Assembly: GCA_934229785.1 (NCBI GenBank) | Contig: CAKQEA010000036.1 | Location: 1 to 10,824, forward strand | DNA from: an uncultured Anaeroplasmataceae bacterium | GTDB lineage: Bacteria; Bacillota_I; Bacilli_A; Acholeplasmatales; Anaeroplasmataceae | DNA: 10,824 nt | Direction of reading: 5' to 3' | Shown here: one piece after another, positions 1 through 8,020 of the stretch | How positions within the stretch are numbered: position 1 is the first letter of the stretch | How the letters are laid out: each line of letters starts with the position of its first letter | Translations under genes and position numbers: made by a program | The notes under the pieces: model-generated | Database searches by the model: none | Seen by the model: only the letters and a program-made list of their open reading frames with translations | What the model was told of the DNA's origin: nothing

Positions 1-77
1 ATATCTTCATATTTTGCTTCTAAATTTATTGCTACTTGCTTATTCTTATAAATATCTAAGGCACTATCAATTATAAA
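1..77. repeat. Exact 77-bp direct repeat, copy at the window edge
   Basis: Positions 1-77 are identical to 571-647; the copies diverge at 78 versus 648. The offset of 570 bp is exactly 190 codons, so the repeat is in frame inside the large surface-protein gene and encodes the start of repeat units 3 and 4. It may continue beyond the left edge. Confidence 0.97.
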
Positions 78-2699
78 TCCTATATTTGCTAAATCCTGGT
101 ATTTACTTCCATCTACTTCAACACTAACTTCTTTTACTTCTATATTACCTTTAATATCAAATAATGATAAGCTTACATCTAAACCATTTTCATTCTTACT
201 TATTGTTGCTGTTATTTCACTAATCAAATCAGTAAATTGGCTTAAATCTACTCCCAAGCTTACATTTCCTTCACTTATTACTAAGCTCTTAATTAATTCA
301 TTAAAGTCAATACTTAATATTGTATTTATTATTCCTGATATACTTACATCACTTGCTGTATTTACATCTAGATTTACTCCAAACTTATCTAACAATACCT
401 TTAAGTCTTCGATTGTTATCTTTACATTTATATTTGCTAAAGATACATATACAGTATCTCCTACAAAATATAAATCAATTGTTTGTGAGTTTTCACTATT
501 TGAAAGTGTTACTAATGCATGTAGCTTTAATTCATTTACAAAGTCTATTTCTGATTCTACATTTATTGTTATATCTTCATATTTTGCTTCTAAATTTATT
601 GCTACTTGCTTATTCTTATAAATATCTAAGGCACTATCAATTATAAAATCAATATACTTTATGTTACTATAAAGATCATCTTGAACATCAATTTCTTTTT
701 CAATTGTTGGAACTATAGTAGCATTTAAAACCAAACTATCATAAATTACGCTTAATGATAAATTTTCATCCTTTGAAATTAATAATTTTAAATCAGTAAG
801 CTTATCATTAAGTTCTTTTAAACCAAGAACAATTTCAGTTTCTGATTCATTTAATTCTACCTTCTTTAATAACTTATTATAATCAATTTCTAATAATGAT
901 TTAATAATTTGATTTAAATTTAAATTATTATCGATTGTGATTGAAGTATTTCCATATTTTTCTATAAGAAGTTTTAAATCCTCAATAGTTAATTTTAAAT
1001 ATATATTTTCAAAATTTAAATAAATTGTTTCATTTAAAAATTTTAAATTAAGTTGTAGTGATTTTTCATTGAAACTAATAGTAATATCAGCATCAGCCTT
1101 AATATCAGCGTTAAAATCTAATTGAACATCAGCGTTAATATCAACATCATTATATTTTGTTGATAAATTAACAGTCATCTTTTTTGATTCTAACACTTCT
1201 GCAATAGATTCAACAATGTAGTCAATATTATTTATTTCCATAAAATCAGTTGTATCTATGGTCGCAATTGTAGATGTAGCTTCACTCGCATTTACCTCAA
1301 CAACAATGTCGTTAATAGTTAAATTTACATTTGCAGATATTAAAGAATAAGTATCATTAATATGACTAAATTTAAAATTTAAAGGGATTTCTATACCAAA
1401 TAAATTAATTTTAGCCAAAGCTGTAATCTCTGTTTCATCATCATTGTAAGTTAATTTTGCGTTATTAATATCTGAAATTATTTGACTTGCATCAATTTGA
1501 TTACTATTATCTTCTACACTATCTGATTTAGTAATAGCGTTAGATAAAATTGAAATTAATTCTGAAATATCATTTATCTTGCCTTTAACCTTTAAGCCAC
1601 CTAAAGATATATATAAATTATCACCATATTCAACATATAAATCATCTAACAAAGCCTTTACCTTGACATTTTGCAAATCAGAAATATTTAAAGAAACCAC
1701 CCCTGTAAGTTCATTATCATTAATTTTAATTGAAACATCTAACGTTTTATCTGATCCATCTGAATTTTGCAATGAAGAAGTTATCATAGTCAAAACATCA
1801 GTTTTTACTTCAACATCACCATCTGCTGGAGCTAAATTTTCATATTGCTTAAAGAAAGAATAAGAGTTTTCATCGAATTGAACATTTTCATAATTAAATG
1901 TTTCAGTACAATCAGTTTTAGATGTAGCTGCAATTCCCATTGATACAACCTTATATTCTTCTTGAATTCTTGATTCTAAAATTCGCCAATTTGAATCAAA
2001 TTTATATGAAATTTTAATTGATTTAAATTCCGGCTCAATTGTTGAACCTGAATTTGTTAATACCTCTCTTCTATACCAAAATGGTGCAAATTCAGATCCT
2101 GGATTTAAATCAAGATCTAAGCTATATGTACCATCACCATTATTTATAACATCTGAAGTTGATAAAATAGTTTCTTCACAAATTATATAACCAGTACATT
2201 GATATGGAAGCCAACCATATCTTTTCATATATGCATTATTTGTAATACATTCAGGTGTATCTGTTTTCCAAGTTGTATCAAATCCATTAATCTTATTAGC
2301 ATCACGAATTAAAACCTTACCATTAATAAAATATTTTTCTTTACCACTTGACACCAAACCTGATGATATTGAAGATGAAATAGCTTTACCATCCTTAACT
2401 ACTCTTTTACCAAAAATTTCAATTGTCGCAACTGAAGCCTCTGATTTACCATATGTTGTAGTACTAAACTCATTTGTATTTTCTATTTTCCACAAAGCAA
2501 AAGCCACATTGTCTAAAGCACTATATTTATCAGGAGTACTACCATCAGTAGGAGCCTCTTTTAATGTAGTTTTATATTTAGCTTCTGTATCTTCAATTTC
2601 AGCAGGAGCCTTATTTGCTGAAGTTAATATATATGCACCAACACCACCACCAATAGCGGTTATTAAAATCAATATTAGTATGATTATTTTCTTTTTCAA
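1..2699 (-). CDS. Large repeat-containing membrane-anchored/secreted protein (C-terminus off the left edge)
   Basis: The frame is open for 899 codons from a TTG at 2699 to the edge; I translated it line by line and met no stop. The TTG follows a GGGAG ribosome binding site by 8 nt and a near-consensus promoter. Residues 1-4 are MKKK and about 5-25 form one hydrophobic segment (signal peptide or anchor). No lipobox cysteine follows, so a lipoprotein is unlikely. Residues ~30-290 form a unique domain with cysteines at 151, 168, 174 and 264. From about residue 296 come four divergent repeats, starting near 296, 493, 684 and 874 and rich in alternating hydrophobic/polar beta-like stretches. Each has a block like LYISLGGLKVK followed by an acidic helix (TIEDLKLLIEKYG in copy 2). 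The shape recalls repeated LolA/LppX-type lipid-binding folds, but that is a guess; the family is not recognised. Probably surface exposed. Confidence 0.9.
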   Translation of the reverse strand, partial: MKKKIIILILILITAIGGGVGAYILTSANKAPAEIEDTEAKYKTTLKEAPTDGSTPDKYSALDNVAFALWKIENTNEFSTTTYGKSEASVATIEIFGKRVVKDGKAISSSISSGLVSSGKEKYFINGKVLIRDANKINGFDTTWKTDTPECITNNAYMKRYGWLPYQCTGYIICEETILSTSDVINNGDGTYSLDLDLNPGSEFAPFWYRREVLTNSGSTIEPEFKSIKISYKFDSNWRILESRIQEEYKVVSMGIAATSKTDCTETFNYENVQFDENSYSFFKQYENLAPADGDVEVKTDVLTMITSSLQNSDGSDKTLDVSIKINDNELTGVVSLNISDLQNVKVKALLDDLYVEYGDNLYISLGGLKVKGKINDISELISILSNAITKSDSVEDNSNQIDASQIISDINNAKLTYNDDETEITALAKINLFGIEIPLNFKFSHINDTYSLISANVNLTINDIVVEVNASEATSTIATIDTTDFMEINNIDYIVESIAEVLESKKMTVNLSTKYNDVDINADVQLDFNADIKADADITISFNEKSLQLNLKFLNETIYLNFENIYLKLTIEDLKLLIEKYGNTSITIDNNLNLNQIIKSLLEIDYNKLLKKVELNESETEIVLGLKELNDKLTDLKLLISKDENLSLSVIYDSLVLNATIVPTIEKEIDVQDDLYSNIKYIDFIIDSALDIYKNKQVAINLEAKYEDITINVESEIDFVNELKLHALVTLSNSENSQTIDLYFVGDTVYVSLANINVKITIEDLKVLLDKFGVNLDVNTASDVSISGIINTILSIDFNELIKSLVISEGNVSLGVDLSQFTDLISEITATISKNENGLDVSLSLFDIKGNIEVKEVSVEVDGSKYQDLANIGFIIDSALDIYKNKQVAINLEAKYED
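571..647. repeat. Exact 77-bp direct repeat, internal copy
   Basis: Second copy of the sequence at 1-77, within repeat unit 3 of the surface protein. The DNA on its right (648 onward) differs from that right of the first copy, although the encoded proteins remain similar. Confidence 0.97.
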
Positions 2700-2705
2700 G
2701 ATAAT

Positions 2706-2714
2706 CACTCCCTT
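2706..2714 (-). promoter_or_regulatory. Ribosome binding site supporting the TTG start at 2699
   Basis: The minus strand reads AAGGGAGTG, with the GGGAG core 8 nt before TTG, the usual Bacilli spacing. The alternative GTG in the same frame lies within this site and would have no ribosome binding site, so TTG is preferred. Confidence 0.8.
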
Positions 2715-2739
2715 ATTTTACAAAAAATACCTTGATAAC

Positions 2740-2767
2740 ATTATACCACAATACAAATCAATGTCAA
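2740..2767 (-). promoter_or_regulatory. Sigma-A promoter of the large repeat-protein gene
   Basis: Read on the minus strand, TTGACA (2767-2762) lies 16 nt before TATAAT (2745-2740), and the -10 is preceded by TGG, an extended -10. This is the closest match to consensus in the window. It leaves a leader of about 30 nt before the TTG start, so the protein is probably well expressed. Confidence 0.85.
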
Positions 2768-2794
2768 GTCAACTAAACATCAGGCCGATTTACG

Positions 2795-2823
2795 AAAAAA
2801 ATAGACAGCCTAAACTGTCTATT
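2795..2823 (-). terminator. Rho-independent terminator after ackA
   Basis: On the minus strand a perfect 9-bp stem (2823-2815 with 2808-2800) closes a 6-nt loop (2814-2809). A T run follows (2800-2795, overlapping the last stem base). It begins 22 nt after the ackA stop and separates this operon from the surface-protein promoter at 2767. Confidence 0.92.
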
Positions 2824-2844
2824 CTAAAACTTTAACTTATATAA

Positions 2845-4047
2845 TTACTTAATATTGGCAACTCGAACAGTGTCACGAGCAATCATTACTTCCTCGTTAG
2901 TTGGAATAATCCATAATTGAATTTTTGAGTTTGGAGTTGAAATCTTTCTTTCATCAGAGAAAGTATCATTTAACTTTTCGTCAATTTCAACACCTAAAGC
3001 TCCTAAACGTTTAGCAACATTTAAACGTAAATGCTTTAAGTTTTCTCCCATACCTGCAGTGAAGGCAATTACATCACAGCCACCCATATATACATAATAT
3101 GCAGCAATATAATCAACAATTCTCTTTGCTTGAACATCAAATGTTAATTTGCATCTATGATCACCAGCATTCATACCTGCAGTTACATCACGAGCATCAT
3201 TTGAACGTCCTGACATACCAAGGTATCCAGACTTCTTATTTAAAATATTAACAACCTCTGCTGCAGTCTTGTTTTCCTTCTCACAAATATAAGAAACAAC
3301 AGTTGGATCAAGATTACCAGAACGTGTTCCCATAGGAATACCCTCAAGCGGTGTTAATCCCATTGAAGTATCCTTACACTTACCACCCTCAACAGCGCTA
3401 ATAGAAGCACCATTTCCTAAGTGACAAACGATAATTTTTGTATCCTCTAAAGGCTTACCGATTAACTCAGCTGCTCTTTGAGAAACATACTTATGAGATG
3501 TTCCATGAGCACCATACTTACGAATACCATATTTTTCATACCACTCATAAGGTGTAGCATACATATATGCCTCCTCTGGCATTGTTTGATGGAATACTGT
3601 GTCAAATACAACAACCTGTGGTACATTCTTTAAAGCCTTATAGAAAGCCTTAATACCAATAATGTGCGCTGGATTATGTAAAGGTGCTAAATCTGCTAAA
3701 TCCTGAATCTTTTGAACAACAACTCCATCAGGACCATCAACTAATGTAGAATCCTTGAAATATTCTCCACCTTGAACTACACGATGACCAACACCTGAGA
3801 TCTCATCTAATGACTTAACAATTCCCTTTTCAACTAATGTATCTAATAATAACTGAACACCTTCAGCATGAGTAGGTAAAACCGGATGAGTTTCCTCCTT
3901 CTTGCCATCATATTTTAATGTAAAAATACCTTCAGCAAGACCAATTCTTTCCATAACTCCTGATGCGATTACTGTTTCCTCTGGCATCTCTAATAATTGG
4001 AATTTAATTGAAGAGCTACCAGCATTTACTGCCATAATTTTTGCCAT
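2845..4047 (-). CDS. ackA: Acetate kinase
   Basis: Cytoplasmic enzyme that transfers phosphate between acetyl phosphate and ADP, giving acetate and ATP in fermentation. The 400-residue length is normal for AckA. Visible family motifs, in order: VNAGSSSIKF at residues 7-16; GHRVVQGG (acetate/phosphate-site arginine); DTVFHQTMP; GAHGTSHKYV with the conserved histidine; IVCHLGNGASI; DTSMGLTPLEG and GTRSGNLDP; GMGENL; and PTNEEVMIARD near the C-terminus with the magnesium-site glutamate. The ATG at 4047 is chosen because GAGG lies 9 nt upstream and the protein then starts MAKIMAVNAGSSS like its relatives. The frame is open further upstream to 4179, but that part overlaps the ytxK-like gene and matches nothing in AckA. 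It is 25 nt behind the ytxK-like gene, with no promoter seen between them, so the two are co-transcribed. Confidence 0.98.
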   Translation of the reverse strand: MAKIMAVNAGSSSIKFQLLEMPEETVIASGVMERIGLAEGIFTLKYDGKKEETHPVLPTHAEGVQLLLDTLVEKGIVKSLDEISGVGHRVVQGGEYFKDSTLVDGPDGVVVQKIQDLADLAPLHNPAHIIGIKAFYKALKNVPQVVVFDTVFHQTMPEEAYMYATPYEWYEKYGIRKYGAHGTSHKYVSQRAAELIGKPLEDTKIIVCHLGNGASISAVEGGKCKDTSMGLTPLEGIPMGTRSGNLDPTVVSYICEKENKTAAEVVNILNKKSGYLGMSGRSNDARDVTAGMNAGDHRCKLTFDVQAKRIVDYIAAYYVYMGGCDVIAFTAGMGENLKHLRLNVAKRLGALGVEIDEKLNDTFSDERKISTPNSKIQLWIIPTNEEVMIARDTVRVANIK

Positions 4048-4072
4048 ATTATTTTTCCTCACTTCTTTATAA

Positions 4073-5002
4073 TTATTTATTCTTTTCAAACCACGTTTCA
4101 ATTTCAGATAAAGAATGATTAAATTCCTTAACATCATTAAAACTTGGTAGTTTGACCATAAAACACTTTTTATCCTCAAGCAATTTCTTTTGTAAAACTA
4201 AAATAAATTTAGGTTTTCCCTGCTTGAACATAGAATCAGGTAATTCAACAAGTCCTACAATAGACATGGTTTTAAATAATTCATTTTTAAACTTCTTATC
4301 ATTATCATAGTCAAAGAAATCATTTTCAACAATCGCAATAATCAAACCATTATCACAAAGCATATCCTTATAGTGTAATAAAGCCTTATATGGAAAATAT
4401 CCTTCACCATTAGGCTCACTATGAGGCATATCTAAAACAATAGAATCTACATTTGACAAATTAAGATTAAATGTGTCCTGTAAATAAATTTCAACATTTG
4501 TTGATAACAAATCTGCCGTCATTCTTGTAAGCTTAGTCATCCAAATATCATTATCACATGCAAAAAGCGAGCATTCTTTATCTAAATGATTTGAAATTGT
4601 AAAAAGTAAATTACCTGTGCCACACAAAGGATCTAATAAATTAATATTACTTTGTGGACATAGCTTAGTAATTAAATAAGCAATAAATATTCCTAAGGTA
4701 TCAGGTGTTGTATTTCCGTTAGGTATATGCATTTCCTTAAATCCTCTTAGAACAATAGATTGCATTGCCTTTCTAACATCCTCGACTGAAAAATCAACAT
4801 CTTCTATTTTTGAATAAATATGTTCAAGCTTCTTTTGATTTTCTAAATCAACATCACATATAACCTCACCAGCAAGTATATTCTCAACTGTCATCTCTAA
4901 AAGTTCAAAATAAGGCTTATGAAATATTTCATATAATAAATTATTTGATTCATCTAAACAATCATAAAACACTTCAAGATTGTTAATTTTTACCTCTTGC
5001 AT
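4073..5002 (-). CDS. ytxK: YtxK-like class I SAM-dependent methyltransferase (N6-DNA-methylase-like fold)
   Basis: A 309-residue protein with the SAM-binding motif I DPLCGTGNLL at residues 124-133 and an acidic motif II around D150-D152. At the place of the N6-adenine methylase NPPY motif it has DMPH (191-194). The arrangement matches Bacillus YtxK, an adenine-methylase-like protein of unknown substrate that is commonly encoded next to ackA, as here. Residues 1-120 are a mostly helical N-terminal domain. The ATG at 5002 follows a weak GGTG site at 8 nt and a good promoter. Because the catalytic NPPY is replaced, DNA methylation should not be assumed; the role and target are unknown. The family call rests on motif and neighbourhood; the symbol is by analogy. 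Confidence 0.85.
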   Translation of the reverse strand: MQEVKINNLEVFYDCLDESNNLLYEIFHKPYFELLEMTVENILAGEVICDVDLENQKKLEHIYSKIEDVDFSVEDVRKAMQSIVLRGFKEMHIPNGNTTPDTLGIFIAYLITKLCPQSNINLLDPLCGTGNLLFTISNHLDKECSLFACDNDIWMTKLTRMTADLLSTNVEIYLQDTFNLNLSNVDSIVLDMPHSEPNGEGYFPYKALLHYKDMLCDNGLIIAIVENDFFDYDNDKKFKNELFKTMSIVGLVELPDSMFKQGKPKFILVLQKKLLEDKKCFMVKLPSFNDVKEFNHSLSEIETWFEKNK

Positions 5003-5021
5003 TTATTTATCACCGCTTGAC

Positions 5022-5050
5022 ATTATATCAAATTTTCTAAATGTTGTAAA
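5022..5050 (-). promoter_or_regulatory. Sigma-A promoter of the ytxK-ackA operon
   Basis: On the minus strand TTTACA (5050-5045) is followed after 17 nt by a perfect TATAAT (5027-5022). It lies about 20 nt upstream of the ytxK-like start and downstream of the TRIC-gene terminator, which marks the operon boundary. Confidence 0.85.
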
Positions 5051-5064
5051 TAAAAATACGCTTT

Positions 5065-5096
5065 AAAAAAATAAAGCATGATTTGCTTCATACTTT
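5065..5096 (-). terminator. Rho-independent terminator after the HAD-TRIC operon
   Basis: On the minus strand a 9-bp stem with one G-U pair (5096-5088 with 5081-5073) closes a 6-nt loop (5087-5082). It is followed by A and then seven T (5072-5065 region). It starts 15 nt after the TRIC-gene stop. Confidence 0.88.
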
Positions 5097-5111
5097 AACA
5101 AAAAAATTATT

Positions 5112-5756
5112 TCATTCTTTTATAGAAACCTTCGGTAAGCTTAATTTAAAATGGAAAGCTAAATATCTAATGATAACAACTAAAATCACAGTTGTTGTTG
5201 AAGTAATTCCATAGCTAACATTTAAATAATTTAGAAAATAAAAATATAGTCCACCAACAATTGAAGCAACAGCATAAATATGTTTTCTAAAAATAGCTGG
5301 AATCTTCATTACCATCATATCTCTTAAAAGACCACCACCACAAGCTGTTAGTACTGCAAAAAATACAACAGGGAAAATATCAGTTGCACCAGCATTAATA
5401 GATGTTAATGCACCAGTAACAACAAATGCGCCTAAGCCAATACTATCTATAACATTATAAAAAATTTGATATCCCTTGCTATCCTCAAATGATAAACTTT
5501 TCCAAAAATACATAACAACAAAAACCAAAACACTAACTAAAGCAGCGATACCGCAATACCAAGGTTCTTCAAACATATTAATATTAATATTTAAAATTAA
5601 GTCTCTAAACAAACCACCACCACAAGCAGTGACACAACCTAATATAATGACACCAAATAAATCAAGCTTATTTTCTATCGCAACTAACGCTCCTGACACT
5701 GCAAACGCAATTGTACCAATTACTCCAGCAATAACCATAACTATTTCCCAACTCAT
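5112..5756 (-). CDS. TRIC/YicG-family membrane protein (UPF0126)
   Basis: Integral membrane protein of 214 residues with about seven hydrophobic segments. It has two homologous halves, each carrying the family signature: CGGGLFRD at 45-52 and CGGGLLRD at 139-146, 94 residues apart. This internal duplication defines the bacterial YicG/TRIC family, whose members are related to trimeric intracellular cation channels; the transported ion or solute here is not known. The ATG at 5756 is preceded by AGAGGTG, which overlaps the TAG stop of the HAD gene (gap 9 nt), so translation is probably coupled. It ends at TGA (5114-5112), followed at once by a terminator; this supports the standard code, with TGA as stop. 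The C-terminal tail is short and basic. Confidence 0.93.
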   Translation of the reverse strand: MSWEIVMVIAGVIGTIAFAVSGALVAIENKLDLFGVIILGCVTACGGGLFRDLILNININMFEEPWYCGIAALVSVLVFVVMYFWKSLSFEDSKGYQIFYNVIDSIGLGAFVVTGALTSINAGATDIFPVVFFAVLTACGGGLLRDMMVMKIPAIFRKHIYAVASIVGGLYFYFLNYLNVSYGITSTTTVILVVIIRYLAFHFKLSLPKVSIKE

Positions 5757-5765
5757 AAGGCACCT

Positions 5766-6413
5766 CTAAATATATTTTTTTAATTCAGATAAAAGCTCAT
5801 CACAATTATCACAAATTATTTTAGCACCAGCATCAATTAAATCATCTTTACATCTAAAACCATATGACACAAAAATACCACAGCATTTAGCATTACGAAC
5901 AGTTTTAACATCAACATCGCTATCACCAATATAAATAATATCTTCAACATCTACATTTGATAGTTTTGCTATTTCTAAAAGTCCATCAATACATGGTTTT
6001 TTATTTCTATTTTTAGAATCACCTAGAACAACATCAAACAAATCACCAAATTGCTCCATACAAAGTTTTCTTAAAATAATCTCATTTTTATTAGACAAAA
6101 CACCTATAAAACATTTTTTACTTTTTAAATAATTTAATACCCTATCAATACTATAATATTTTTTTGTATAAACGTTGCAATGATCAAAGTAATATTTTTT
6201 AAAATCATCAAACACCTTAGTAAAGTTATCAAGCTTGCCTTTTAAACTTCTTTCAACTAAAAGCTTAATGCCATTACCAATATATTTTTTGGTTTCATCC
6301 AATGTTATTTCATTATATCCATTATTTTTAAGCGCAAAGTTACAAGCACAATTTAAATCTTCAATTGTATTAAGAAGTGTTCCATCTAAATCAAAAACAA
6401 TACATTTTTTCAC
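5766..6413 (-). CDS. HAD-superfamily phosphatase, phosphoglycolate phosphatase-like
   Basis: A 215-residue cytoplasmic hydrolase with all four HAD motifs: DLDGT with nucleophile D8 and general acid D10; SN at 107-108; lysine K139 in KKPCIDG; and GDSDVD at 163-168 for magnesium. A helical cap of about 80 residues lies between motifs I and II, as in the Gph/PpaX/beta-phosphoglucomutase group. Substrate cannot be read from sequence; phosphoglycolate, pyrophosphate or a sugar phosphate are all possible. The start is GTG at 6413, giving MKKCIVFDLDG, with GGTG 7 nt upstream. It is unusually cysteine-rich (nine by eye) for a small cytoplasmic enzyme. First gene of a two-gene operon with the TRIC-family protein and divergent from glutamate dehydrogenase. 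Confidence 0.93.
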   Translation of the reverse strand: MKKCIVFDLDGTLLNTIEDLNCACNFALKNNGYNEITLDETKKYIGNGIKLLVERSLKGKLDNFTKVFDDFKKYYFDHCNVYTKKYYSIDRVLNYLKSKKCFIGVLSNKNEIILRKLCMEQFGDLFDVVLGDSKNRNKKPCIDGLLEIAKLSNVDVEDIIYIGDSDVDVKTVRNAKCCGIFVSYGFRCKDDLIDAGAKIICDNCDELLSELKKYI

Positions 6414-6432
6414 AATATATCACCAATTATTG

Positions 6433-6441
6433 ATTATAGCA
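6433..6441 (-). promoter_or_regulatory. Probable promoter (-10) of the HAD-TRIC operon
   Basis: A perfect TATAAT (6438-6433) preceded by TGC, an extended -10, lies 19 nt before the GTG start. The -35 position holds only TTTTCT, so recognition would rely on the extended -10. Confidence 0.6.
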
Positions 6442-6472
6442 TAGAAAAAGCAAAAAGAAAAATAAGACTTAA

Positions 6473-7969
<1,497 letters not shown>

Positions 7970-7986
7970 AAAAACATTTAAAAATA

Positions 7987-8020
7987 AAAACGGTCTGTTA
8001 AATTGACCGTTTTATTTTTA
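7987..8020. terminator. Bidirectional terminator between gdhA and the GNAT-like gene
   Basis: A perfect 9-bp stem (7987-7995 with 8005-8013) closes a 9-nt loop. On the plus strand the tail is T-rich; on the minus strand the tail is also T-rich. It lies 17 nt after the gdhA stop and only 4 nt after the stop of the convergent GNAT-like gene, whose stop codon sits in the plus-strand T tail. Confidence 0.92.

Noticed and set aside
320..646. Plus-strand open frame of 108 residues, almost all leucine, isoleucine, tyrosine and histidine
   Set aside because: It is antisense to repeat unit 3 of the large minus-strand gene; its composition is what AT-rich antisense reading gives, and it has no ribosome binding site.
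1579..1863. Plus-strand open frame of 94 residues
   Set aside because: Antisense to repeat unit 1 of the large gene, without a ribosome binding site or recognisable product.
2509..2835. Plus-strand open frame of 108 residues crossing the surface-protein promoter
   Set aside because: It runs antisense through the start and promoter of the large gene and through the ackA terminator hairpin.
2700..2850. Riboswitch or long structured leader for the surface-protein gene
   Set aside because: The leader after the promoter is only about 30 nt and shows no structure beyond the upstream ackA terminator.
4048..4179. N-terminal extension of acetate kinase
   Set aside because: It overlaps the ytxK-like coding sequence in another frame, is not AckA-like, and a good ribosome binding site marks the start at 4047.
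5061..5078. Second hairpin, GCTTTA...TAAAGC, next to the TRIC-gene terminator
   Set aside because: It shares bases with the better 9-bp terminator stem and is just the T tail pairing with flanking A/T; not a separate element.
5112..5114. Mycoplasma-type code with TGA as tryptophan
   Set aside because: The TRIC gene ends at TGA at the expected family length with a terminator right after it, and tryptophans elsewhere are TGG.
5476..5769. Plus-strand open frame of 97 residues
   Set aside because: Shadow of the TRIC-family gene, whose duplicated CGGGxxRD motifs prove the minus-strand frame.
6235..6444. Plus-strand open frame of 69 residues
   Set aside because: Antisense to the N-terminus of the HAD gene and its promoter; no ribosome binding site.
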